Positions 1 through 11,292 of a stretch of 64,000 nucleotides of DNA are shown here, in pieces. A program made the translations under genes and the position numbers. The first letter of the stretch is position 1, and every line of letters starts with the position of its first letter. The stretch is from Wyeomyia smithii (taxonomy: Eukaryota; Arthropoda; Insecta; Diptera; Culicidae): positions 234,781,844 through 234,845,843 of the forward strand of contig NC_073695.1 of assembly GCF_029784165.1 (NCBI RefSeq). The letters run 5' to 3'. The notes under the pieces are model-generated. The model did not search any database, was not told where the DNA came from, and was given only the letters and a program-made list of their open reading frames with translations.

Positions 1-765
1 ATAATGTCGTAGACAGTAATTTTGACCTTTCAAAAAATACTCCGTAGGACAAAACATTTTTTTAAAGTAAAAACCCAAAAATATAATTATAAAATATACA
101 TTTAAAAAAAAAACACTTTTCAAAAATTCGATTTTTTTTCTTCGAAAACGACACGCAATGTGCAAATTTCTTTATAAAGACAGTTGCACAAATAAGAATG
201 AAAAAATTTCGAAAAATCGATTTTTTAAATTTTTTTAGTGTAAATTTCTACGTAAGGACAAAATTATTATCTACAACTTTGCCGAAAATGTCACACCGAT
301 CAAATCTACCACTCTGGCTCTAAACATATTTGTAATTAACAATACCATTTTTATCTAAACCGTAATCACAAATTAGTCGTGATTCAAGAAAAAATAACTA
401 ATAGCACAAACAACATCTTTAGTTAATTATAGGAACACCTGTGCAAAGTTTCAAGCAAATCAAAACTGGTCAATAAAAATGGTTGCCTTTTTTGTGCACC
501 ATACCGATAATTCTGGTTTTTTTGTTGTTTTATGTTTAGACAAAATAACCATCTGCTGCTATGAGTCAAACAAACCGTTTTGGCTCTAACAATATTTCAT
601 AAGATTTTTTTTTACTTCTGAATTATTGGTTTCACAAAGAATTGACATGAGTGGTTTCAAAAAGTTTTTTTTCAATGAAGCAACAATTTCAAATGTTATA
701 GATCGATTATAGTTAGGTAAACTGTGTAAATGTAGTAAAAGCTGTTCCTATCTGATGCTTAAATA
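1..765. other. AT-rich non-coding DNA, no feature recognised
   Basis: Poly-A and poly-T runs dominate and no reading frame of note is present. The phrase around 270-300 (caactttgccgaaaa) is of a kind frequent in mosquito dispersed repeats, but no boundary or second copy was found in this window. Confidence 0.6.
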
Positions 766-769
766 TTTA

Positions 770-1036
770 TAAGTTGTCATCAAAATGTCGCCTCAGCTCC
801 TCTAAGAAAGCAATATGTTGAACATCATGGACATCCTTCATCTAAATCATGGACTGGACATCTTGAATAGTAGAACTAATGTTTGACGTTGATGGTTGCT
901 CTGAACTGGGCTCCTTCGCATTATTGTGGAAAATATCAACAGGGTCTACTTATAATGAAGTTGGTCACTCAGTTATTTGTTCCTTGGTGGTGGAGATGAA
1001 ATCGAATTTACAATCGTCTATGTCAAGGCGCACCAA
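770..1036 (-). pseudogene. Decayed reading frame, acidic/Ser-rich, unknown family
   Basis: Read on the minus strand from an ATG near 1036, one frame stays protein-like for about 90 codons but has three in-frame stops. It begins MLVRLDIDDCKFDFIS, passes through a Ser/Glu/Gln-rich stretch, and ends with a helical-looking segment (HIAFLEELRRHFDDN). Such acidic tails ending in a helix occur in host DNA-binding proteins and in transposon accessory proteins, but the family cannot be named. It may be chance. Confidence 0.22.
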
Positions 1037-1199
1037 CATTTTGAATAAGATGTAATGAATGAACAAGAAAATTTTAACTCTTTATTGAGTATTCATCCTA
1101 AAAGGACAATTTGTTTTTTAATCCAATTTAGGATATGATGCTGATCCCATCTCTGTGCTATTCCCAACAATTGAAAGCTGTTTTCGCACTAAAAATTTG

Positions 1200-1345
1200 A
1201 CGGCAGACAGATTTTGATTGCCAACACCCCCGTTTGTGTGTTGCCAAATTTTTCACTGTAGGAATTGCCGCTACCACACAAAAGCAGCGTTTTTTACCAG
1301 AAGATGTAATACCGCTACACTTACCGCTGACGCTACTACTATTGT
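1200..1345 (+). repeat. Dispersed repeat fragment (shared with 32.94-33.06 kb)
   Basis: The phrase gtttgtgtgttgccaaa near 1230-1248 also occurs near 32990-33006, with similar flanking text on both sides (gattgcc/gattacc upstream; a tract ending in agcagcg/agatgctgc plus ttttta downstream). A further match of the type taccgctgacgctacta lies at about 1322 and again near 33800. This suggests a degraded interspersed family with copies at 1.2 kb and 33 kb. No terminal repeats were seen. Confidence 0.35.
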
Positions 1346-1565
1346 AATTGTCTGCATTTGGGCTAATGCATGGATAATTTTCAATTGATTGCTAAAAAAC
1401 GACGTTAGTGCGTTGGAAACTAAACGGCTTATAAGCATAAAAAAAACACAAGTTTGGTCCCCTTTTCCGTTTTTACATTTTCATTTTCACCTCAGTGTGC
1501 CTGATCTTCCAGAAAAACGTAGTTCTACGTAAAAAAACAAGTCTTTATTATTCTCAATTCAGTGA

Positions 1566-1816
1566 TGTTCCAGTTCCAAATTTCCGCTAGCGAAATTCGT
1601 AAGAAAATCCGGTTGGAGAACACACAGGCATTTCACCAATCTGGCGGGGCAAATAAACATTGCCTTCCCTAGGACGAACAAATCCTTGTGGGCACGACCG
1701 TTATTTCCACAATATTGCTAGCCGATGTGACGAAAGGCATCGCAGAAACCGCGGGGCACTGGTTTCAAATCATTAATAGGCAAATGACACTTGCCACACA
1801 GCTTATTATCCATCAT
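1566..1816 (-). pseudogene. Possible decayed Cys-rich exon or short gene
   Basis: From ATG-ATG at 1816-1811 the minus strand reads about 80 codons with one internal TAG. The translation starts MMDNKLCGKCHLPINDL and contains CxxC (CGKC), a later Cys, then after the TAG another Cys pair (YCG) and CPAR. The spacing is reminiscent of a zinc-binding module, but no known family (LIM, THAP, ZAD) fits convincingly. Codon choice is not obviously biased. It could be an old gene fragment, part of a transposon, or chance. Confidence 0.28.
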
Positions 1817-2225
1817 TTCTAGCAGCAATAACAACAACGAGTTTACATTTCTAGCGATGGGACTTTAAACTGGGCTTGATGGAAAATACAAACTTTACGA
1901 CTAGCTATTTGTATACGAGCACTACGTAAATAACCATATTATATTATAGACCTGGTATCAGAGGTTGTTTACTTTTTTGTAGCCTTTTCGATCTCCAATC
2001 CGATTTTTTTCCGATCGTATGTTCTCTGCCACAGTTGTTTTAACCGCACTTGATATTATTGTGTTAAGTTAATTTACGCAACCGGACACTCGTCATATGT
2101 TTTATGAACACTTTCACTCGCGAAAACCTTGTTTTGCACATGAAATACGCTAGTCCACCTACGATATTAATCACGGTTGCTAAACTTGCAATCACTGAAT
2201 ATACCGGCGCGCAGTTTGACAGATA

Positions 2226-2479
2226 TGTGTTACGTTTATAGCAGTCATGAGTCGTATTTATGAAAACGCTCTGAGTAGCTCACGATATTCAGAATCCAAC
2301 TTATGGTATCATGAGTCATGACTCATGATTCTATGAGTCCATGCGAAAGCGATGTGTTACGCTCTTAATAGCCATGAGTCACATTCATGAAAATGCTCTT
2401 CATAGCTCATGATGTTTGGAGTTGAGATCATGATGTCATGAGTCATAGGTCATGATTTTGTCGGGAAATGTCATTCATG
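2226..2479. repeat. Imperfect tandem duplication, about 127-bp unit, rich in catgagtcatgactcatg
   Basis: Two related units start with tgtgttacg at 2226 and 2353. Both contain catgagtc, atgaaaa(c/t)gctct, (t)agctca(c/t)gat and a closing run of ATGAGTCA/TGACTCAT words. The unit has diverged substantially. The words are themselves palindromic, so the region could fold on itself. No coding potential. Confidence 0.7.
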
Positions 2480-2519
2480 ATTTCATGACCTAAAAGGTCA
2501 TGAAAACGGGAAAAGATTT

Positions 2520-4040
2520 TTACCCGTGTATCAGCCGCATTTCAAGTCACTGCAGTCAGGGCAAAATCACCCAAAGTCGCCGGTTTTAATCACAACTTCT
2601 TCAATAGAGAAACCCGGCGTACACTCGAGATGAAGAGCGGAGAAACACAAGTAGTGCACCACTTCCTACTTGTGTAGTCATTCTTCCGTTCAGGAAGATT
2701 GTTTTTGCACTGAATCTACCATAGCAATACCCAACATTCGAGTACCATTACAGAAAAATTATAATGTCATCTGCGCTTTCACCGCTGCCACTGCTGCTGC
2801 CCTACGCCTCCCACTAGCCGGAAGAAAAAGCAGACAGCGACTGAGAGGACCAACAACCCGACCGAGCTGAGAGCTTTTCTTCTGTTTATGACTTACTTAC
2901 TCGGGTTGTCAACGGCCTACCATTCGAGCAAATAAAAGTGGCTTTATGACAATAACAGCCCACGGTCGCTGCCTGCCTGCCATTGATGGTCGCGTTGTGG
3001 TCTTGTTCTTTCGTTTTAAGTACTCTCATCTGCCTGGAGTCTGTTGGTCCAGCATGCGGAAGTGTGCGAGAAATGTCAGCCAAGAGGCGGAAAATTGTTT
3101 GTTTTAGTTAATTGGAACGCACAATGTTAGTATTTGTCCGGGATTAGCCCGGCATTACTGCGCAGAAATGCAGCTTTCTATAAATCCAGTGCTTAAGCAT
3201 TAGAAAAATCGCTACTCGATGTATTAATAAAATATATCCAATATTTTCCACATAGTAATAATCAGATCCAATCTGTGCGCACATTTTCCACGATTTAGAG
3301 GTGATCCGAAGACTCTTACACATCATCAATCTGACGTCGATGGCTCATAAAACCGAACGGGCACATCCATTATCACAAATTTCGTCCATATTGCGAACCG
3401 GCAGGGCTCATATGACACAAAGTTTGTCTCTTGCTCTCGAAAACTTCATCAAGAGCTCGTAAAAGCTGACAACCGGGTATTACGAGCCTTTCGCACGGGA
3501 AAGTTCCCCATTACTTTGCACTTTTTCGACCAATAAAAATAAAATAAAATAAAATAAAAGAACGCACCACCGACTGACGACGCAGCGAAAAAGTTCGAAC
3601 TCATAAACGTAACGAATGACAGAAAACTTTTCCGGTCGCTTCCCACTACCAGCGGTGGTGGCCTTGACTTGCTCCTCCCGTGTCATTGTATATTGACCAA
3701 CTAGCCATTGACAGACCGGAACCATTTTTACGGCAGATAAAAAATCAGTTAACAACGAACAGACTAAATATTGAATATTGAATTTAATTATGGTCTATTG
3801 ATCCATAGCATCGACTTGGAAAAACATATCGAAAATAAAAAAGAACAAATAAAAAGTGACAAAAGTGATAAAAATGAAAAAAATTTAAAATTATCATCGA
3901 CCAAAATGTTGTTTGTCATGTGCGAGAGTGATTGGTACTTCGAACACGCAAATTGCGCTCATGAAACAATCCATCATCTTGCCTTTTTCGTAACCTCTCT
4001 TCACTGAAGCTGGGGCAAAAAAAGAGACTCTCTGTATTGT
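2520..4040. other. Non-coding stretch; one (AAAAT)n microsatellite
   Basis: No convincing gene. Short open frames on both strands overlap one another and show no domain. A simple repeat of ataaa/aaaat units lies at about 3533-3559. The segment 2780-2830 is Gly/Arg/Pro-codon rich only because of higher GC content. Confidence 0.6.
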
Positions 4041-4042
4041 TT

Positions 4043-5668
4043 TTGACGTAGGACTACGTCTAACCGCACTATATTGAGATACATTCTGCGGAAACTATAA
4101 CCAAGGTGTAACGTTGGAATGAAAGATTTCAAACGGCAATACTGATGTAACCACAGGATGGATCACAATAACCAATATATCGCTGAATAGATAAAATGAT
4201 GGACAATTTTGTAATTCTTCAGTTATCGTTATCACTTCATTGTTAAACAGTGAAAATCTCATAAAAGTTTCAAGGTCGAATTTTCACAAAAAATGTACCA
4301 ATCACATGCAAGCACGCCTAGCACAGACTTCATGAGTAGACACCAACTGCCTGCTGAGATATCCTGTATAACAGTGGCAAAAAAATTTTGACAGAATCTC
4401 CCCGTCCCAATAGGTCAACCAACGTTTGCTTCTATGAGCCTACACTATTTTGATGTCTTGAAAGTGAAGCTTTTTCGGAAAGTTCGTGACCACCTCCACT
4501 ATCAGACAGGTTTACGTTCTACTATTAGAATGTTTTAAAAACTGATGTCTTGAAGGAAAACATGCTGGCACAGGCAACAATACTGCCCCGAGCAATGTAG
4601 GAATAGAGCGCTGGTCACTCGTCATCTGTTAGTGCAGAAGAACTCGATATTCATTTGTGTGCAGTCAAGCCAAAAGACCACATTGCTGCTGTCGACGCAC
4701 AGTGAGGCGTGTTGGGTTAACGCGTAGGTGTCGTTTCACAATCTGGAACACAATCGAATTGCCGTTTGAATGGTCTTCTTCTTCTTCTTGTTTCGTATAG
4801 TAGCAAATATCAGTATTCATTATAATTATTCGGGTGTCGCAAAATACGCTGCACCACCGGGGACAACAAAATTCTGTACGTTTCGTAGAGGTAGCCGAGG
4901 CAAAAGTATATAAATTCGGTGCAATCTGCAGATAAAACACGTTGTTTAGTTTTGAACTCTACACTCTGTTTTTCTCAGATTTATTAAAATAACTGAATAT
5001 AGAGTATTTAAAAGAAAATGGAGAACCAAAATGCTCCGTAAAGAACCTTCAAAAGGTAATTAAACGAGCTGTACTGATGGTTATATTTTGCAAGCTTAAT
5101 GAATTTAATGCAATATGATCCTATTTGCATCCTGCGGTGGCGGTATAGAGGAAAACCAAATTCATTTCATCTTGATACTAGAGCTCCCACATTTATATTT
5201 ATATTTTTCAATGAAACGGTTCTCTCTTCATGACTTTTTTCCATTTTTTAAACGGCCAAAGACAACATTAACCGGAGATATGGCCACCAATAAACTAGTT
5301 TTAGTTCTAAGTCGTTTGAAGTGTCGCTTTATGAAATTAGGCAGACGACCTAGATACTGATATTACCATCCGAGTAATTAGAGGCATGATCATGATCATT
5401 ATATTACCGGAAATGTTCCAGTCAATTCTCAGGAATTGTTTCAACGGTTCCATACGCTTTGGCAATATAAAGAACCAAAATACCTTTCTTTTGGAGGATG
5501 TTGAGCCTAAATTGGTTAAAAAAATCAAGAAAACTGGGAAATGTGATTAAACATAATCGCTCGTTTTTGACACATGTGTGCGAAAATTGAACCGTGCCGA
5601 AAGTAAAACGAGCTCTAATTAAACAGAGCCTTAAAAGGAAATGTAAAACTATTGTAGTCCTACGTCAA
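4043..5668. mobile_element. Non-autonomous DNA element with 15-bp perfect TIRs (TTGACGTAGGACTAC)
   Basis: The left end reads TTGACGTAGGACTAC at 4043 and the exact reverse complement GTAGTCCTACGTCAA ends at 5668, giving a 1626-bp unit. Flanks outside the repeats (tattgttt on the left; caatgcg on the right) also pair partly, so the true terminal repeat may be a little longer. No transposase is encoded; internal frames are short and overlapping. The left ~600 bp recurs inverted at about 9590-10186, which independently supports it as a mobile repeat. Superfamily unknown; no clear target duplication. Confidence 0.65.
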
Positions 5669-6765
5669 CAATGCGGTCGTGTCTTGGATACCACCCTCCT
5701 ACTATTTTCCATGTGAAAAACTCATTCATTGCTCCATTAAACAGCAACATTTATGGCTTTGCGTTTTTTTGCCTTCTTCCTTTTCTGCCGTTGCCTTGCA
5801 AGTGGAGCCTCACTGTCTGCCGTTCTTCTCCCGGAGGAAAATGACAAAGTTTCCGCATCCCCGGCACGTACCTATTGCGTCTCGGTCCCAGTTTGCCGTC
5901 GGGTGGATTGAGCCAGTGCGCGCAAAATAAGGAGCATCCGTTCTTCAAAGCAACCCATTCCCGCATAATTTTTCGGAATTTATTCCCTGCAGCAGAGCTA
6001 CTTTGCCGCATTTAATCGTCGCTATACAGTGAACTGGGGCGCTTCGTACGCACCAATTTATGTCACATAATTGACACATGTACAGCATCTCGCATTTAAT
6101 AACCTCTTCAAACTTCCGGAAGTAACAGGGCGCAACCGCACTTCAATCTCGCGACAAAACCCGACGTCTGCAAGTTCGTACACGAAGCAAACGCAATTGT
6201 TAAACCGTGCTTTGTGATGAAATCTATTCTAGTCCGGAAGGCGCATGGGAAAGTAATTGCAAACATGTCGGTACAATTTTCGACTCTGTTGTTTCGGTGC
6301 CAGGGGAGATCAGCCATAAACTCGTGTGCACTGCTACCGAGCAAAGAACGCTTACGTAATTGAATTCTATTCATGCGGTTAGGGCAATTAAACTTGTATT
6401 AAATTACCGCTAGATATTAAATTTTATGTTTTGATCAGAAACCCAACCTGCTGCGGCTGCACCGACCGGTGAAAATCCCTTGTGCAACCTCGTCGTGCCG
6501 TTGTTACCGGTTAGCAGAATATGGTTCTTGTAATGAGTTTTTCTTGAAGGAGGAAGGCGAATTGAGCTGGGAAATAAAATTGAAATAATTGTTCCATTAT
6601 CTTGGGTCAAGGTCGTAAGCTCGCAAGTTGAGGAACCAACACATTTATTGTGTCGCTGGTAGACATTTTGGGAGCGAAAAAAAGTTATCTTTCTTGGCTT
6701 GAGGAATAAGCGAAAGTGGTTCAAATTTGGGAAAAAAATGTGGAATATGCAAAAAAAAAAAACTG
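5669..6765. other. No feature recognised
   Basis: Mixed-composition DNA between two mobile elements. Overlapping short frames on both strands (for example 5679-6011 and 6108-6724) have no recognisable domain and look random. Confidence 0.55.
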
Positions 6766-6784
6766 AAGAGGTTGTGTATGAGAC
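6766..6784 (+). repeat. 19-bp direct repeat, copy A (AAGAGGTTGTGTATGAGAC)
   Basis: The identical 19-mer occurs at 10921-10939 in the same orientation. The two copies bracket the hAT-like element 6856-10816 but lie 71 and 104 bp outside its ends, so they are not its target duplication. They may be an element of their own or termini of an outer unit. Confidence 0.7.
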
Positions 6785-7202
6785 CCGTTTTCCAAATTAT
6801 TTGTAACCCAATAATTTGAGACAATTGAAACAGTCATTTCAAATCGAATAATATTTAGAGTGTCCATCTCGGGACGATCCGGGTTGGAATTTTCCGGGAT
6901 TCCCGATTCCCGGGAATTTTTTTATTCAAATGCCGGAGTCCCGTAAAACATGTTCTGCAATGAAAATTATTGGTAAATTTCGAAATTGTGTACACTTCTG
7001 GGAAATGTTGAGCAAGATTGCGTAACCATTTGCAAACCCGGCCCTTAAACCTTTGTCTATAAATATGCTCCTCAGAGTGCTAATAGAATGTATGAAAAAA
7101 TTTTGACCTCCGAGTCTATCAGATTTGTGGAAGTGAAGCTTCAAAGCAGTCAAAGATGATAAAATACTACAAGGTACAAGGATAAAATACTACCAAGGTA
7201 CC

Positions 7203-8973
7203 TGGACCATGATTATAAAAAAAATGTCCATCAAATCCAAGTGTAGGGGTCTATTCTTGAGGTCATTTTACACCTCTGGTTAAATTTGAAAAAAATCCAC
7301 CGACTTTATCTCGAGAAATCTCCATGTGATAGTTAATAAATTTCAAAATAATTTTTATTCGATTTATGCAATATCATCGAAATTTATCCAAAAACTTGCC
7401 CAAATCATTCTATACCAAAATATACTTGTTGGTGTTGTTACAATTATGATAATTCACCACTGACTTAACTCTCCAAATTGACTTAAGTATGTTATTTGTA
7501 TGGCTTAGTAGCTCTAGTTTAATTTAAATGTTACTCTCTGTGAAGTGAATGGGGAAAAATGAATCATTGTGTTTTATTACAAATCCACACACGTATACAT
7601 ATAAACACACAAATTTTGAAAATTATGTATTATATTTTCTCTATTAGAAAGACAAGCGCTGCTAAATGTTTGGCTTTTACCACTTTATCAAATTAAATTA
7701 TGGATAGTGAAAGAACAGTGTATAATAAGTGGTTTTCTTTTTGTCTCGAGCATGGGTACAAAGAGACAATTTCTGATTCTGCCAGAAGCTGAGAAAAGCT
7801 ACAACCTCCGTTCTTTTTAAAATACCACATCACTAACCCTAGAAAGATAGTCTGCGTCAATTTGACTCCTCGATTTAGTGACATTACTCTCTTCGTTTTC
7901 AAATAGTGCGAATATGTTCACGTTTTTCAAAAAACTGAATTCTGGTATTTGTTATGTATCGTTGTGTTACCACCATAATGATCACTCAATATTGAATTTT
8001 AACAAAAACTTGCATTTCAAATGATTTGAAATTTATGCATCGATTTCACGTCAAAATAAGATTATCTTTCCAGGGCTAAGTAAGTACCCTGTACCAGGGT
8101 TCTGCAGAGACACTGGAAGAGGTCTTGGCCATCACAATGAACAAGCTTCCGAGCCTGTTCATTTCAACGTGATTTGGCAACTGAACAAAACTCCAGATTT
8201 ACAAAGATCGCTTATTAAGTGCCTTGATTGAGTATAACAGTAATCACATGGGTTAGTCTATACTGCCTTTCTTGCATGGTTGACGTGAAAGCCAATATGT
8301 CCAAAATGCACTTTTTTGTTGATTCGACTTTCTTGTTCTAAAATAAATACAATAATACACACTAAAAGAAACTTTTTTGTTCTGAAACAATTGGTTTTAC
8401 TCCGTGCGAAATGCAACTGTTTAAAAAAATCGTATTATTTGATACACAAACCAGGAGAAGGAGGCTAAATTCTCTTATTGTATATAAATTTTTTTAAATC
8501 ACTCTTTCTAATTAGGAAAATATAATATATAATTTTCAAAATTTGTGTGTAATATATATGTATACGTGTGTGAATATTTGTATGTGTTTGTGAGTGCGTG
8601 TTTGGGTGTGGGTTTGTATGAAACACAAGTTTAAATTATTTTTTTCCCATTCAATTCACAGAACGTAACATTTAAATTAAACTAGAGTTACTAAGCCATA
8701 CAAATAACATACTTAAGTCAATTTGGAGAGTTAAGTCAGTAGTGAATCATCATAATTGTAGCAACACCAACAAGTATGTTTTGGCATAAAATGATTTGGA
8801 ATGCGGACAAGTTTTTGGATGAATTTCGATGATATTTCGTGAACCGAATACGGATTATTTTGAAATTTTTCAGCTAATTTTAAAAAAATTTTAACCAGAG
8901 GTGTAAAATGACCTCAAGAATTGACCCTTATACTTAGATTTGATGGACAATATTTTTTTATAATAATGGTCCA
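7203..8973. mobile_element. Fold-back element with ~460-bp inverted arms
   Basis: Text from 7203 (TGGACCATGATTATAAAAAAA) to about 7660 is matched, reverse-complemented, by about 8500-8973 (ending ATAATAATGGTCCA). Matching landmarks include acctctggttaaa/ttaaccagaggt, gttggtgttgttacaatt/aattgtagcaacaccaac, ttaagtatgttatttgtatggc and cacacgtatacatat. Arms differ by scattered substitutions and small indels. The ~840-bp centre is not symmetrical and has no gene. It is nested within the 6856-10816 element. Confidence 0.8.
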
Positions 8974-9589
8974 GCGGGGCACCGTGATATAGGTATGAAA
9001 TGGTGATGTGGGACTTAACACTGTAATTATTTTAATTCTCAGCGCAGCGTCCCCTTAATTTTTTCAGAACTATATTTAATTACACTCGAAACTTCATTTA
9101 CACTTGGTGATGTTGTGCCTGTAGTGTTTTTCTGTGTAAACATCATTTAACAATTACAACGAAGTTTAAGTTTAAAAAAATTCATTCTTGTTCTTTGTTT
9201 CACAAGTTTGTTTCATTTGCCAACAAATACATTCACTGTACTACGAAGACAGCAAATATAAGTATATTTTTTTGTTAGTAAAATAAAAAATAAAAATATA
9301 TCTAACAATGTTAAAAAGTACAAAAATTCAGAATAGATCCTAGTAAATGGACAAAAAATTTACAAGCACTCGCAAGCTCTTACACTTCTAGAAATTAGTA
9401 TTTTTAGGAACTTTCTCGTTCGATATTATGTCGGTCACGATTATTTAGTGAACATCGAAGATAAAAAATAAATAAAAATAATTTATAATCGTTGCAAACA
9501 TGTTCAATTCTTGTTGAGTAATTTATGGTTTTATGGTAATCATATTCATTAGACAATCTTTCAATAAGTAGCAGCATTGTAGTTTTGAT

Positions 9590-10186
9590 TGCACGCGAGC
9601 AGAAGTCGTGCCCGCTGTAATGATAGACAACGAGAAACTAGCGGCACTCTGCTCCACATATACTCTACGGTACTGTTGCTTCGGCCAGCATGTTTTTTTT
9701 TTTCAAGACATCAGTTTCTATAACACTCTAACAGCAGGTTTAGAAATTGTTCAAGAAAAGGGGCTGTTTCAAACTTTTCGAAAAACCTTTACATTTAAGA
9801 CATCAATTTTTGTTTTGTTTTTAAAGAGACTTTGCCTAATTTTACATTCGCCTCTGCATCAAATTAGTCTAGGTTCATGGAAGCAAACATAAATTGACCT
9901 ATTGGGACGGAGAGACTGCCATTTTTTTTTACATTGATACTGTGCTTGGTTGATGTGCTAGGAATACTCGCATACTCGATTTTTACCGCTTTGCAATGAA
10001 AAAATAATGATAACTAGTGTATCACAAAATTGTTCAACATTTTATCTATCCAAAAACATATTGGTTATCCGTCATGTGGTTATGCTGTTCTTATCGTTTG
10101 AAATCTGACGCAACATTTGTCAGTTTCAATTCCAATTTTACAGAATGCATACCAGTATATAAAACAAAGACGTAGTCCCACGTCAA
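9590..10186 (-). repeat. Inverted half-copy of the 4043-5668 element
   Basis: The tip GACGTAGTCCCACGTCAA at 10169-10186 mirrors the left tip at 4043. Inward landmarks in reverse order match 4070-4640: gtcatgtggttatgctgttc vs the 4.14 kb equivalent, taaaatg/cattttatct, ctattgggacggag vs ctccccgtcccaatag, and the twice-occurring gatgtcttgaa/ttcaagacatc. Only the first ~600 bp is present. It lies inside the hAT-like element. Confidence 0.7.
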
Positions 10187-10822
10187 AAGGAAGTAGTTAA
10201 TGAAATTCTCATAAAACGTTAAGATCTGGTATTCTCTTGATTCTTTTTAAATCAATTTTCTAAGACCTGAAAAAATTCTCGAACTGGAGAGGCCCTTGGT
10301 CCTAAGTCCCAGATTCTTCTTCAAATAAAAAAAGTTTTTTTGACGGGTCACACAAAATCCAAAACCAGCATAAAAAATCGATTTCAAAAATATCATTAAC
10401 AATTCTGCGCATTTTTTTTTAAATTTTGCATGGAAACTTTCTCCGAGAACACGAAACTTTTGAGTCCTACCGCTGAAAGAAACTCGAGTAGTAGATTTTC
10501 ATTGGCACCTTAATGCAGCTATTCATGAATTTCCATCCATCAGCGCTCCCGATTTTTTATATTGAAAACAGTTATCAGTTTCTTTTCTTTGAACTGACTT
10601 TTTATTATTTTTATGATTTTTTTATGAATTCACATAAATGAATCATTTTTTAAATTTTTTCTACTTTATCCCTAAAAATCCAAAATAAATAAATGGCCGC
10701 TTTTTTACTTTTCTTTGCAATTTTGTTATTACCCGGATCCTGGAATTTCCCGGGAAATCAAATCTTTATTTCCCGAATTCCGGTTATCTGGAATCCATCG
10801 GGTAATGGACGTTCTAATAATA

Positions 10823-10896
10823 ATAACCTTCTTGAGTGCATCCGTTTTTAAGTTATTTTGAATTTAATTGGAGAAAATTAGGAAATAAACACTATA
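10823..10896 (+). repeat. Dispersed repeat, copy A (inverted partner at 20584-20656)
   Basis: The ~74 bp ataaccttcttgagtgcatcc ... gaaaattaggaaataaacac segment is found as its reverse complement at 20584-20656 with about ten differences. It directly follows the hAT-like element and may be the end of another transposon family. Confidence 0.75.
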
Positions 10897-10939
10897 CTAT
10901 ACATTAAATCAGAAAAGTTAAAGAGGTTGTGTATGAGAC

Positions 10940-11292
10940 GCGACCGCAAGTTAACGTAGAATTACAAAAGTTGGTTTAGTTTCAATATATTTCTTGCAAT
11001 AGGTTGAGGAACACACTCAGTTGGAATTAATCAATTTGATAGTTTCACTAATAATTCCCCTTCAACTTCCTCTAACGCTAAGATTACGTGCTAATCTATT
11101 TTAATTACAGAAAATAGAAAATAGATTTTATGATAAAAGCCAGGTCCTACTGCTTGAGGGAATTAATTCGTTCACTCGCTCATTTGATTGCAGCCTTCCA
11201 TAGCGGGTCGAACCAGCCGAATAAACCGGTGAACAGCACTAGTAATTTGAGATCATTTTCCACAGCGTTAGATTTTGGCTCTACAGCACAGT
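10940..11292. other. No feature recognised
   Basis: Unremarkable DNA between repeats; a 66-codon frame at 11130-11330 runs into the next element and shows no domain. Confidence 0.5.

Larger units (their letters stand above)
6856..10816. mobile_element. hAT-like DNA element, about 4 kb, no transposase left
   Basis: Left terminus TAGAGTGTCCATCTCGGGA at 6856 pairs with the right terminus ending ATGGACGTTCTA at 10816. Both ends continue inward with matching cccggga/tcccggg-type sequence (6880-6915 and 10735-10800). Flanking octamers are ataatatt on the left and ataataat on the right, nearly identical, which fits the 8-bp duplication made by hAT transposases. The interior is a host for later insertions (7203-8973; 9590-10186) and carries no recognisable transposase. 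TIRs of the TAGAGTGTCCA type are known from insect hAT MITEs; assignment is inference. Confidence 0.6.
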
